Shown here: positions 9,347 through 17,574 of the stretch, one piece after another
How the letters are laid out: every line of letters starts with the position of its first letter
How positions within the stretch are numbered: position 1 is the stretch's first letter
From: Candidatus Tisiphia endosymbiont of Dioctria linearis
GTDB lineage: Bacteria > Pseudomonadota > Alphaproteobacteria > Rickettsiales > Rickettsiaceae
Assembly (NCBI RefSeq): GCF_964026545.1
Contig: NZ_OZ032156.1
Location: forward strand, 744,001 to 808,000
Reading direction: 5' to 3'
Length of the DNA: 64,000 nucleotides
Program-made: the position numbers and the translations under genes
Notes under the pieces: generated by a model
Database searches by the model: none
What the model saw: the letters and a program-made list of their open reading frames with translations, nothing else
Told to the model about the DNA's origin: nothing

Positions 9347-10085
9347 CCAAAAAGGTGGAGTTGCAAAAAGCACAACTACTGTAAATTTGTCGACAGCTTT
9401 ATCTGTGATGGGTAAAAAGATTTTGGTAATAGATTTAGATCCTCAGGGAAATAGTAGCACTGGTTTTGGTATAAGCCAACAGGATAGAAAAGTTACTATT
9501 TATCAGGTACTAATTGGTTCAAAAACGATTGAAGAAGCCATAATACAAACGAATATTCCAAATTTACAACTAATTACAGCCAACACTAATTTATCAGGTG
9601 CTGAGATAGATTTATTAAGTATACAAAAGCGTGAATATTTATTATCAAATTTGTTAAATAAATTAGTCAATAAATATGACTACATTATTATAGATTGCCC
9701 TCCTTCTCTTAACTTATTGACAGTTAATGCATTAGTGGCTTGTGACTATGTATTAATCCCTATGCAATGTGATTTTTATTCATTAGAAGGATTAAGTCAT
9801 TTGCTAAAAACAGTTGAAATTGTAGAAAAGAATTTAAACCCTAAAATAAAAATTGCTGGCATTTTATTTACTATGTATGATAAACGCAATCGATTAACTG
9901 AGCAAGTAGAGAATGATGTTAGAAAATGCTTAGGAAGATTGGTATTTAAGACAGTTATTCCACGGAATGTAAAACTATCTGAAGCACCATCTCACGGTCA
10001 ACCAGCAATTATCTACGATCATAAATGTACTGGCTCTATTGCTTATATAGAACTTACAAAAGAGATTTTAGGTAGAAATATATGA
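9321..10085 (+). CDS. parA: Chromosome partitioning ATPase ParA (Soj)
   Basis: 254 residues. The deviant Walker A motif NQKGGVAKSTTTVNL is at residues 9-23, followed by DLDPQGNSSTGF and the Walker B region YIIIDCPPSLNLLTVNAL. It is a chromosomal, short-type ParA without an N-terminal HTH domain. It binds DNA non-specifically when ATP-bound and drives movement of ParB-parS complexes. It overlaps rsmG at its start and parB by 4 bases (ATGA) at its end. Confidence 0.96.
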   Translation: MTKIVAVVNQKGGVAKSTTTVNLSTALSVMGKKILVIDLDPQGNSSTGFGISQQDRKVTIYQVLIGSKTIEEAIIQTNIPNLQLITANTNLSGAEIDLLSIQKREYLLSNLLNKLVNKYDYIIIDCPPSLNLLTVNALVACDYVLIPMQCDFYSLEGLSHLLKTVEIVEKNLNPKIKIAGILFTMYDKRNRLTEQVENDVRKCLGRLVFKTVIPRNVKLSEAPSHGQPAIIYDHKCTGSIAYIELTKEILGRNI

Positions 10086-10954
10086 AAAATAAAAATTTAG
10101 GCAAAGGATTATCAGCTTTGCTTGGAGAAGAAGTTTTTACTGTAGAGAAGGATGAGTTAGTAAAAATTATAGATATTGATAAAATTGAAGCTAGGAATAA
10201 TCAACCAAGAAAAAAGTTTGAATATGATAAAATAAAAGAATTAGCCGATTCCATAAGTAATAATGGTTTGTTACAACCAATCATTGTTAGTTCAGTCAGT
10301 GATGGAAAATATAAAATTATAGCTGGTGAGAGACGTTGGCGTGCTTGTAAGGTGGCTAAGCTTACTGATATTCCTGCTATTATAAAAGATATAGGAGATA
10401 AAGAAATTATAGAAATAGCTCTAATTGAAAATATTCAAAGAGAGGAATTATCTGTTATAGAAGAATCGGAAGGATTTGAGAGATTAATAAAAGAGTTTGG
10501 TTATACACAAGAGCAATTAGCAGAAAAAGTTAGCAAGAGCCGTAGTCATATAGCTAATTTATTAAGACTAAATCAGTTACCGCAATCTATCAAAGATAAA
10601 ATAAATGAGGGGCTTTTAACTATGGGACATGCAAGATGTCTAATTAATCATCAGCAGGCTGAGGTAATAGCTAATCATATTATTGAGAATGATTTAAGTG
10701 TTCGTCAAACTGAAGATATAGTAAGAAATTGGTCTAAAAATGAATATACAAAAACCCCAGAACATGATAAACGTATAGGGAGAGGTCTTCTAAAAGAGAG
10801 TAGTAAAGAGAATGATCTACAATTATTAGCTAAATCATTGTCAGAAAGATTTAATATAAAAGTAACTATTGAAGATTACCCAATTGGTGGGAAATTAATA
10901 TTTCACTATAGTAATTTAGAAGAACTTGATTCAATTTTGTCGAGGTTAAATTAA
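10082..10954 (+). CDS. parB: Chromosome partitioning protein ParB (Spo0J)
   Basis: 290 residues. The N-terminal GKGLSALLG is typical of the family. The CTP-binding ParB/Srx domain contains GERRWRAC (about residues 81-88) and ENIQRE (about 117-122). The HTH that reads parS follows (TQEQLAEKVSKSRSHIANLLRL, residues about 140-161), and a short C-terminal dimerisation region completes it. Its target is likely the parS site inside rsmG. The gene abuts the aldolase gene with no spacing. Confidence 0.96.
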   Translation: MKNKNLGKGLSALLGEEVFTVEKDELVKIIDIDKIEARNNQPRKKFEYDKIKELADSISNNGLLQPIIVSSVSDGKYKIIAGERRWRACKVAKLTDIPAIIKDIGDKEIIEIALIENIQREELSVIEESEGFERLIKEFGYTQEQLAEKVSKSRSHIANLLRLNQLPQSIKDKINEGLLTMGHARCLINHQQAEVIANHIIENDLSVRQTEDIVRNWSKNEYTKTPEHDKRIGRGLLKESSKENDLQLLAKSLSERFNIKVTIEDYPIGGKLIFHYSNLEELDSILSRLN

Positions 10955-11605
10955 ATGCAAATTTTTCTAGATAGTGCTGACATTAAAGAAATTGATGAGA
11001 TTAACCAATTAGGTATAATTGATGGCATAACTACTAATCCTTCCTTGATGTCTAAGACAAAATACGATTTTGTATCAACTATTGCAGAAATATGTAAGAT
11101 AATAACTTCTGATGTTAGCGTTGAAGTGGTTGCTAATGATGTTGATACTATGATTAATCAAGGTAATAAAATTTTAGAAATATCCAGTAATATTGCGATT
11201 AAGTTACCTATAACGTGGAACGGTATTAAGGCGTGTCAATATTTTGCAGATAAAGGAAAAAAAGTGAATATGACCTTATGCTTTTCTGTTAATCAGGCAC
11301 TTATCGCTGCAAAAGCTGGAGCATTTTATATATCACCTTTTATCGGTAGACTTGATGATATAGGTCAAAATGGTATTAGTTTAATAAGTGATATAAGACA
11401 AGTATACGATAATTATCAGTATCAAACAAAAATCCTTGCTGCATCTATAAGAAGCCCTAACCATGTTTATCAAGCTGCTATGTATAAGGCTGATGTTGCT
11501 ACAATGTCTGGTAAAATTATTAAGCAATTATTAAATCATCCATTAACAGATTCAGGTTTAGAGATTTTTAATAAGGATTGGAGTAAATCTGGGTTAGAAA
11601 TTTAA
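10955..11605 (+). CDS. Transaldolase/fructose-6-phosphate aldolase family protein
   Basis: 216 residues, the size of the short (TalC/FSA-type) transaldolases. Conserved segments are MQIFLDSADIKEI, GITTNPSL, IKLPITWNGIKA with the Schiff-base Lys, and YISPFIGRLDDIG. The family cleaves or transfers three-carbon units between sugar phosphates. Rickettsia lack most of glycolysis and the pentose phosphate pathway, so the physiological substrate is unclear. ATG follows the parB stop directly, so it belongs to the mnmG-rsmG-parAB transcript. Confidence 0.85.
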   Translation: MQIFLDSADIKEIDEINQLGIIDGITTNPSLMSKTKYDFVSTIAEICKIITSDVSVEVVANDVDTMINQGNKILEISSNIAIKLPITWNGIKACQYFADKGKKVNMTLCFSVNQALIAAKAGAFYISPFIGRLDDIGQNGISLISDIRQVYDNYQYQTKILAASIRSPNHVYQAAMYKADVATMSGKIIKQLLNHPLTDSGLEIFNKDWSKSGLEI

Positions 11606-11675
11606 GAAAGTTATATACTTGTATGACCTAAACATTTATGTAAAATTGCCAAGTGAACTAGCTTACAGCTTGGTT

Positions 11676-12527
11676 ATGGTAGAAAAAAAAGCTGTACTAA
11701 AAAATGATGACATGATAACTGAAAACGACGATAAGGCAAAACCATTTGTAAAATGGGTAGGTGGAAAAAGAAGTTTAATAAAAGAATTATCCTCAAGAAC
11801 GCCACAAACTTATAAAAGCTATTATGAACCATTTGTAGGGGGAGGAGCACTTTTGTTTGCTCTTGCTCCAGCTAGTGCAACTATATCAGACATAAACCTA
11901 GATTTAGTTATTACATATGCTGTGATTAAAAATAAACCTCAAGAATTAATAAAGCTACTGGCAAAACATAAAGTAAATCATTGTGAAGAGTATTATTACA
12001 AAATCCGAAAACAATTTATTAATGATAATGATATAGAAGTTGCTGGACGTTTTATATATCTTAATAAAACCTGTTATAATGGGCTTTATAGAGTCAATAA
12101 AAAAGGTGAATTTAATGTGCCTATGGGGAGATACAAAAATCCAGCAATAGTTGATGAGACAACTATAATAGCTTGTAGTAAATTACTACAAAATGTTGAC
12201 ATAAAATATCAAGATTTCAGCAAAGTCTCTCCAAATAAGGGTGATTTTGTTTATATTGATCCTCCTTATCATCCTATAACTAATGCATCTTTTACTAAAT
12301 ATACCAAACTTGATTTTACAGAAACAGATCAGATAAAACTTTATCAAAAATGTAAAGAGTTAAACGATAAGGGTGTATATTTTATGCTTTCAAATTCTAA
12401 TATTCAGTTTATAAAGCAGATGTATAAAGATTTTTATATAGAGATTATTGAAGCACCACGCACTATTAATTGTAAAGCTAATGAAAGGAAAAATGCAGAA
12501 GAGGTTTTGATTAGAAATTATGAATAA
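11676..12527 (+). CDS. Type II DNA adenine-N6 methyltransferase (Dam/DpnII family)
   Basis: About 283 residues from the ATG at 11676. An in-frame TTG at 11619 would add 19 residues, and a third candidate is ATG 11712, just before the conserved start; none has a clear ribosome site. Motif X is KPFVKWVGGKRSLIKEL, motif I is YYEPFVGGGALLF, and the catalytic motif IV is DPPY (FVYIDPPYHP). This is the layout of the alpha-class adenine methyltransferases such as Dam and M.DpnII. It overlaps the next gene, a PD-(D/E)XK nuclease, by 8 bases and would protect the host site from it. GATC specificity is plausible from the family but not shown. The codons before 11676 resemble the tail of an RPE1 element (KLPSELAY). 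Confidence 0.85.
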   Translation: MVEKKAVLKNDDMITENDDKAKPFVKWVGGKRSLIKELSSRTPQTYKSYYEPFVGGGALLFALAPASATISDINLDLVITYAVIKNKPQELIKLLAKHKVNHCEEYYYKIRKQFINDNDIEVAGRFIYLNKTCYNGLYRVNKKGEFNVPMGRYKNPAIVDETTIIACSKLLQNVDIKYQDFSKVSPNKGDFVYIDPPYHPITNASFTKYTKLDFTETDQIKLYQKCKELNDKGVYFMLSNSNIQFIKQMYKDFYIEIIEAPRTINCKANERKNAEEVLIRNYE

Positions 12528-12987
12528 AACACAAGGTGGATCAATTGCAAATAAAACAGGGAATGAACTTGAGGTATTTATAAATAATCGTCTTGTTAGG
12601 GAAGGTTACGTTTTTGTTCCCAAGACTAGATTTATTGCTTCACAAACATTAGCTCAACCAATTTATACTAGACAATTTAATTTAGGAAAAACTATTTATA
12701 ATACTGTTTGGCAATGTGATTTTATTCTATATCATCCTGCAAAACATTCTAATTGTTTTGTTATTGAATCTAAGTGGCAACAATCAAGCGGTTCTGCAGA
12801 TGAAAAATACCCTTATACAACAAAAATATTAAATATTAAAAGTGTTTATGATGCTATTATCATTATAGATGGAGATGGTTACAAAAAAGGTGCTTTACAA
12901 TGGTTAAAAGATCAAGTTCATGGAAACTTAAAAGGTGTTTTTAGTATGTCTGAATTTACAACTTGGACAAACAAACAAAATATTTAG
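12520..12987 (+). CDS. Probable type II restriction endonuclease, PD-(D/E)XK fold
   Basis: 155 residues. A helical start (NKTGNELEVFINNRLVREGY) precedes the nuclease core: Asp in WQCDFILYH (about residue 67) and E-x-K in CFVIESKWQQSSGS (about residues 85-87), the pattern of metal-dependent PD-(D/E)XK nucleases. DEKYPY follows, as in related small restriction nucleases. The start overlaps the methyltransferase stop by 8 bases, so the two are one transcriptional unit and probably a complete R-M system. No stop or shift interrupts it. Recognition sequence cannot be read from the protein. Confidence 0.72.
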   Translation: MNKTQGGSIANKTGNELEVFINNRLVREGYVFVPKTRFIASQTLAQPIYTRQFNLGKTIYNTVWQCDFILYHPAKHSNCFVIESKWQQSSGSADEKYPYTTKILNIKSVYDAIIIIDGDGYKKGALQWLKDQVHGNLKGVFSMSEFTTWTNKQNI

Positions 12988-13105
12988 GTTATATATGTAT
13001 ATAGTTTACAAATTTAATGATTAAAAAATTCATGTGAGATTAATCTGTTTCACTAACTATTTAAAAACTACAAATAAACTACAAAAAATAAAGGAATTAA
13101 TGATT

Positions 13106-14773
13106 ATGTCGTATCAATATGTTTATGTTATGAATGGTCTGAGTAAGACCGTTAACGGTAAACAAATTTTAAAGGAAACTTATTTGTCCTTCTTACCAGG
13201 GGCAAAAATTGGTATTATTGGTCCAAATGGAGCAGGTAAATCTACTCTTCTAAAAATCATGGCAGCTATTGATAAAGAATATGATGGTGAGGCTTTTGTG
13301 GCTAATGGGGTTAAAGTTGGTTATTTAGCTCAAGAGCCATATCTTGATCCTACTCTAAATGTTTTCGATAATGTTATGGAAAGTTTAAATGATAAGAAAG
13401 TCTTAATTGACGAATTTAATGAAATAAGCAATAAATTTGCTGAAGAAATGTCCGATGATGAAATGAATGAACTTTTAGCGAGACAGGCTGATCTACAGGA
13501 GAAAATAGATAGTTGTGATGCTTGGAGCTTAGAGCGAGAAATAGAGATTGCTATGTTTGCACTAAGATGTCCAGATAAAGATGCCGATGTTACAAAAATC
13601 TCAGGTGGTGAAAAAAGGCGAGTTGCGTTATGTAAACTTTTGTTAGAAAAACCTGGTATGTTATTACTTGATGAACCGACAAACCATTTAGATGCTGAAT
13701 CGGTCTCTTGGCTAGAAAATTACTTAAAAAATTATAAAGGTACAGTAGTAGTTATTACCCATGATCGATATTTTCTTGATAATGTAACGGATTGGATATT
13801 AGAAGTGGATCGAGGTAGATGTGTTCCATGGCATTCTAACTACAGTGCTTGGCTTGAACAAAAACAAGCAAAACTAGAAATTGAAGATAAAGAAGAAGAT
13901 GATAGGAGTAAACAATTAAAACGAGAACTTGAATGGATACGCCAATCACCAAAGGCAAGGCAATCAAAAAGCAAGGCTAGAATTACTGCCTATCAAGATC
14001 TGTTGCTCAAACAAAAAGAACAGAGATCAAGCGTAGCACAAATTATTATACCGAATGGTCCACGTCTAGGCGATTTAGTCATAGAGGCAGAACATATAGA
14101 AAAGAGATATGATGATAAGGTACTGTTATCTGATTTTAGTTTTAAGGTGGTTCCAGGGGCGATTGTTGGTATTATAGGTCCAAATGGAGCCGGCAAATCT
14201 ACCTTATTTAATATTATCACTGGTAAAACCAACCCAGATCACGGTTCTATTAAATTAGGACAAACTGTTAAGCTTGGTTATGTTGACCAATCAAGAGATA
14301 CTTTAGATGATAACAACACTGTGTGGAGTGAAATTTCCTCAGGTCTTGAAGATTTACAACTTGGTTCTAGATCAATGAAAAGTCGTGCTTATTGTGCAGC
14401 CTTTAATTTTAGGGGGGGCGATCAACAAAAGAAAGTAGGGCAACTTTCTGGAGGTGAACGTAATAGGGTACACATAGCCAAATTATTAAAAGAAGGAGCT
14501 AATGTTATCTTACTTGATGAACCATCGAATGATCTGGATGTTGACACATTACGAGCCTTAGAAGATGCTATTTTAGATTTTGCTGGATGTGTATTAGTGA
14601 TAAGCCATGATCGTTGGTTTTTAGATAGAATAGCAACCCATATTATTGCTTTTGATAAAGATGGAAATGCTACATGGTTTGAAGGAAATTACCAAGATTA
14701 TCATGATTATATGATTAATTTAAAAGGTGAAAATGTTATTAATCCTAAATATCGTCATAAAAAATTAGTATAA
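13106..14773 (+). CDS. ettA: Energy-dependent translational throttle protein EttA (ABC-F ATPase)
   Basis: About 555 residues. There are two ABC cassettes without membrane spans: Walker A GPNGAGKSTLLKIM and GPNGAGKSTLFNII, signatures SGGEKRRVAL and SGGERNRVHI, and Walker B LLLDEPTNHLD and ILLDEPSNDLD. The EttA-type arm and P-site tRNA interaction motif lie between them. EttA binds the ribosomal E site and gates the first elongation step according to the ATP/ADP ratio. I chose ATG 13106 because MSYQYVYVMNGLSK aligns with the family N-terminus; ATG 13100, TTG-free, is two codons earlier, and AAGGA at 13091-13095 could serve either. Confidence 0.92.
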   Translation: MSYQYVYVMNGLSKTVNGKQILKETYLSFLPGAKIGIIGPNGAGKSTLLKIMAAIDKEYDGEAFVANGVKVGYLAQEPYLDPTLNVFDNVMESLNDKKVLIDEFNEISNKFAEEMSDDEMNELLARQADLQEKIDSCDAWSLEREIEIAMFALRCPDKDADVTKISGGEKRRVALCKLLLEKPGMLLLDEPTNHLDAESVSWLENYLKNYKGTVVVITHDRYFLDNVTDWILEVDRGRCVPWHSNYSAWLEQKQAKLEIEDKEEDDRSKQLKRELEWIRQSPKARQSKSKARITAYQDLLLKQKEQRSSVAQIIIPNGPRLGDLVIEAEHIEKRYDDKVLLSDFSFKVVPGAIVGIIGPNGAGKSTLFNIITGKTNPDHGSIKLGQTVKLGYVDQSRDTLDDNNTVWSEISSGLEDLQLGSRSMKSRAYCAAFNFRGGDQQKKVGQLSGGERNRVHIAKLLKEGANVILLDEPSNDLDVDTLRALEDAILDFAGCVLVISHDRWFLDRIATHIIAFDKDGNATWFEGNYQDYHDYMINLKGENVINPKYRHKKLV

Positions 14774-14776
14774 AAT

Positions 14777-15115
14777 ATGTCTATAGGAGAAATATTAGTG
14801 GTTATGTTAGTAGCAATGATAGTAACAAAGCCAGAAGATATTCCTATGATTATAAAAAAAATCCAAGAATTTAAATTATACTGCTCAGCAGTCAAAAATC
14901 AGGCATTAACATATATTACAAAAGATTTAAAAATTGATAATGATATTGTAGAAAATGATGCTGAGCAGTTGAACTTTTATTTAGAAAGAATTATTAATAT
15001 CCAAGGATATTATGATGGTAATTATTCCCTAAATGAACTTAAAGTAAAATATGATAAGCTTATAAAAATAAAAAGTATAGAATATGGGAATATAGTGGAA
15101 AATCATAAAAAATAA
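14777..15115 (+). CDS. Small TatB-like membrane-anchored protein
   Basis: 112 residues. A single N-terminal hydrophobic helix (SIGEILVVMLVAMIVTKPEDIP) followed by an amphipathic stretch (MIIKKIQEFKLYCSAVKNQ) copies the L-shaped TatA/TatB layout, including the Glu near the start and the Pro after the hinge where family members have GPERLP. The rest is charged and without a known domain. It follows ettA by 3 bases. It could be TatB of the twin-arginine translocase or a Rickettsia-specific relative; the call rests on the N-terminal 40 residues only. Confidence 0.55.
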   Translation: MSIGEILVVMLVAMIVTKPEDIPMIIKKIQEFKLYCSAVKNQALTYITKDLKIDNDIVENDAEQLNFYLERIINIQGYYDGNYSLNELKVKYDKLIKIKSIEYGNIVENHKK

Positions 15116-15156
15116 TAAATTTTTTCATATGCTATTAGTGCCAGCTTATTTTGTGC

Positions 15157-15232
15157 TATAGTCAATTGATGAGAAATTGGGGACGTTATCGCAGACAGCC
15201 TCCTAGCCCCAAATTTTCCTGAATTGACTATA
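15157..15232. repeat. Palindromic element, TATAGTCAATTGA family (shortened copy)
   Basis: Starts TATAGTCAATTGATGAGAAA and ends CCTGAATTGACTATA, the same ends as the copies at 29490, 42880, 50884 and 63350. The inner hairpin around CGCCTATTACTTATAGGCG is absent here, leaving 76 instead of about 107 bases. It lies between the TatB-like gene and mltG. Confidence 0.85.
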
Positions 15233-15270
15233 TAATTATATGAATCTGTTTAATTCTGATTAGGTGTATC

Positions 15271-16251
15271 TTGTTTAAGAAAATACTAAAAATAAAATTT
15301 ATTCTCGTAACTATCACATTGATTCTAATAATTAGTGGAATCAATTTTTGTATATTTTACTTATTTACACCTGGTTCACTTGTAGAAAACAAGACGGTAA
15401 TAATCAAACCTAGATTGTCAACTGATCAAATTTCTATGACATTAAGTGATCATAACATCATTAAATATCCTGCTTTATTTGCCTTTCTTGCCAAAATATA
15501 TTCATTAAAACATTCTATAAAGAGTGGGGAATATATTTTTACTCAAAATATTTCTCCTATGCAAACTCTAAGGATATTATCCAGTGGTAAATCAATTATT
15601 CATAAAATGATTATACCTGAAGGTATGCTTGTCCATGAAATAATAAAAAAAATTAATAGCGAAGAACGATTAATGGGAGAGATTATAGGAACAATTCCTG
15701 AAGGATTTTTAATGCCATCTACCTATTTTTTTTCATATGGCGATCAAAAAGAGCAAATCATTGATAAAATGCGAAAATTAATGTCTTTACAGCTCGACAA
15801 AATTATGGAAAAATTATCACCTGATTCTCCATTAAAAACTCGCCTTGATGTATTAATCTTAGCATCCATTGTGGAAAAGGAAGCTAGCTTAAACTCCGAC
15901 AACCCTTTGATTGCCGCTGTATTTCTAAATCGCCTAAAAAAACATATGAAACTACAATCAGATGTAACAACAATTTATGCTATAACACTTGGGAAAGATA
16001 AACTAACAAGACCATTAACTAAAAAAGATTTTGCAATGCAATCTCCTTATAATACATATTATATTGCTAATTTACCAGTTGGAGCTATTTCTTGTCCTGG
16101 AATAAAATCTCTAGAATCTGTAGTAAATCCTGCTAAAATTGATTCATTATATTTTGTTGGTAACGGTGCGAGAGGGCATAATTTTTCTAATAATTTTAAT
16201 GATCATAGTAAGCACGTTAAGGCTTATCGTAAAACTTTGAAGGAGCCTTAA
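15271..16251 (+). CDS. mltG: Endolytic murein transglycosylase MltG (YceG-like)
   Basis: 326 residues from TTG at 15271, with TAGGTG at 15261-15266 as ribosome site. One N-terminal membrane helix (about residues 7-29) is followed by a LysM-like region and the YceG domain. The catalytic Glu is in LASIVEKEASL (about residue 207), and VFLNRLKKHMKLQSDVT is the family hallmark. It cuts nascent glycan strands at the inner membrane and helps set peptidoglycan length. Confidence 0.9.
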   Translation: MFKKILKIKFILVTITLILIISGINFCIFYLFTPGSLVENKTVIIKPRLSTDQISMTLSDHNIIKYPALFAFLAKIYSLKHSIKSGEYIFTQNISPMQTLRILSSGKSIIHKMIIPEGMLVHEIIKKINSEERLMGEIIGTIPEGFLMPSTYFFSYGDQKEQIIDKMRKLMSLQLDKIMEKLSPDSPLKTRLDVLILASIVEKEASLNSDNPLIAAVFLNRLKKHMKLQSDVTTIYAITLGKDKLTRPLTKKDFAMQSPYNTYYIANLPVGAISCPGIKSLESVVNPAKIDSLYFVGNGARGHNFSNNFNDHSKHVKAYRKTLKEP

Positions 16252-16268
16252 GCAAGGATTATACTAAT

Positions 16269-16613
16269 ATGGATAATACTGAATTTGCTAAATTAGCTGA
16301 ACAAACTATATCTTTAATTGCAGAGATAATTGAGACAGAAGATAAGGATTGCCTTATTGATATTGACTTTCAGAATGATATTCTAACTCTAACTACTAAC
16401 CAAGGCATATTTGTTATTAATAAACACTCAGCGGCTAAGGAAATTTGGTTATCTTCACCAATTAGTGGTCCTTACCATTTTTATTACGCTGCTGGTAGAT
16501 GGCAATCAAAATCATCTGACGAGCTAGTTGCCATTTTAGAACAGGAACTAAAAATTAATTTCAGAATATGCTTCAAAAACTTAAAACCATTTGGAGAATT
16601 TGAATATGGTTGA
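16269..16613 (+). CDS. cyaY: Iron-sulfur cluster assembly protein CyaY (frataxin)
   Basis: 114 residues. The sequence has the acidic first helix (TISLIAEIIETEDKDCLIDID) and the beta-sheet signature IFVINKHSAAKEIWLSSPISGPYHF typical of frataxins. The protein binds iron and regulates the cysteine desulfurase of Fe-S assembly. The end overlaps the next gene by 8 bases. Confidence 0.9.
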   Translation: MDNTEFAKLAEQTISLIAEIIETEDKDCLIDIDFQNDILTLTTNQGIFVINKHSAAKEIWLSSPISGPYHFYYAAGRWQSKSSDELVAILEQELKINFRICFKNLKPFGEFEYG

Positions 16614-17094
16614 AGATAATCACACAAAAATAATTTATTATAATGGTACATTATTGCATAAATGTTCAAAAAATAATCAACTAGTTTTAGTTGGAGGATG
16701 TTTTGATTTATTGCATTATGGTCATGTACAGTTTTTACGTAATGCTAAAGCTCAAGGAAACTATTTAATTGTAGCTTTGGAACCAGATGAAACTATTACT
16801 AATTATAAAAAACGTGAATTCATCCATAATCAGTTGCAACGTGCAGAAATTTTAAGTAGCTTAAGTTTTGTTGATAAAGTACTTATGTTACCTCAACTTA
16901 AAGGTTTTGATGACTATAATAAATTAGTACAAAATACTTGTCCGTCGATAATCGCCATAACAAAGAATGATCCTCAACTTAGCAATAAACAGATTCAAGC
17001 TAAACTTATAGGAGCAAAGGTGATTGAAGTTACTGACTTAGTAAGAGACCAAGAAATAGGAGCAGTGTTTAGCACCAGTAATATAGTCAAGTGA
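16606..17094 (+). CDS. Cytidylyltransferase-family protein (glycerol-3-phosphate or ADP-heptose type)
   Basis: About 162 residues from ATG 16606, preceded by GGAG at 16593-16596 (a TTG at 16591 would add five residues). The nucleotidyltransferase motif GGCFDLLHYGHVQFLRNAK contains the HxGH active site (HYGH), with REF and EIGAVFSTSNIVK near the C-terminus. Such enzymes activate glycerol-3-phosphate, ethanolamine phosphate or heptose phosphate with CTP/ATP. The following gene is a broken relative of CDP-glycerol glycerophosphotransferases and overlaps by the 4 bases GTGA, so CDP-glycerol formation is a reasonable guess. If so, its partner is lost. Confidence 0.7.
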   Translation: MVEDNHTKIIYYNGTLLHKCSKNNQLVLVGGCFDLLHYGHVQFLRNAKAQGNYLIVALEPDETITNYKKREFIHNQLQRAEILSSLSFVDKVLMLPQLKGFDDYNKLVQNTCPSIIAITKNDPQLSNKQIQAKLIGAKVIEVTDLVRDQEIGAVFSTSNIVK

Positions 17095-17574
17095 CTATAT
17101 ATCCTTGCGGACAGATGGAGCCTTATACAAAATGTAAAACTATTGAATCACATAAACCAGATTATATTTTTGTTCAAAACCCCTATAATGTTTATAATAA
17201 TTCAATTTTAGATACTTACTTTATAGATTCAACTCTTAAAAAAATTGCGAAAAAAACAGTATATATTTCTTATGGTTCTCATATTTTCCATCAAGATCAC
17301 ATAAATAATAAATGTTTACCAAATATTATGGATTTAGTATTTGTTGATTCATAAAGCACAAAAGATATTTATATTGAAAAATATGGTTTTCCAAAAAATC
17401 GTGTTGTTGTTTCAGGATATCAAACTTATAAAGAGGTCAGAGATAGTCTTATCACTAACTTTAAAAGGCTCCAGAAACCATTTTATGGTTACCAAGGTGG
17501 CATTATCCTTTCAATATATCTATCATAATAGTAACAATACTAATTTTATGGGAATTATATCTCTAAATTGCTAA
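17091..17574 (+). pseudogene. Decayed glycerophosphotransferase-like gene (TagB/TagF family)
   Basis: A GTG at 17091 opens 87 codons ending at TAA 17352-17354. The same frame then continues with DIYIEKYGFPKNRVVVSGYQ, which reads as one protein with the part before the stop, so the TAA is a nonsense mutation. From about 17490 a different frame gives YHNSNNTNFMG, resembling the NSNF segment of CDP-glycerol glycerophosphotransferases, so a frameshift is also likely. The whole is much shorter than an intact member (350 residues or more). Family assignment is from motif feel only. It is coupled to the cytidylyltransferase gene and runs up to the convergent tyrS. Confidence 0.55.
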
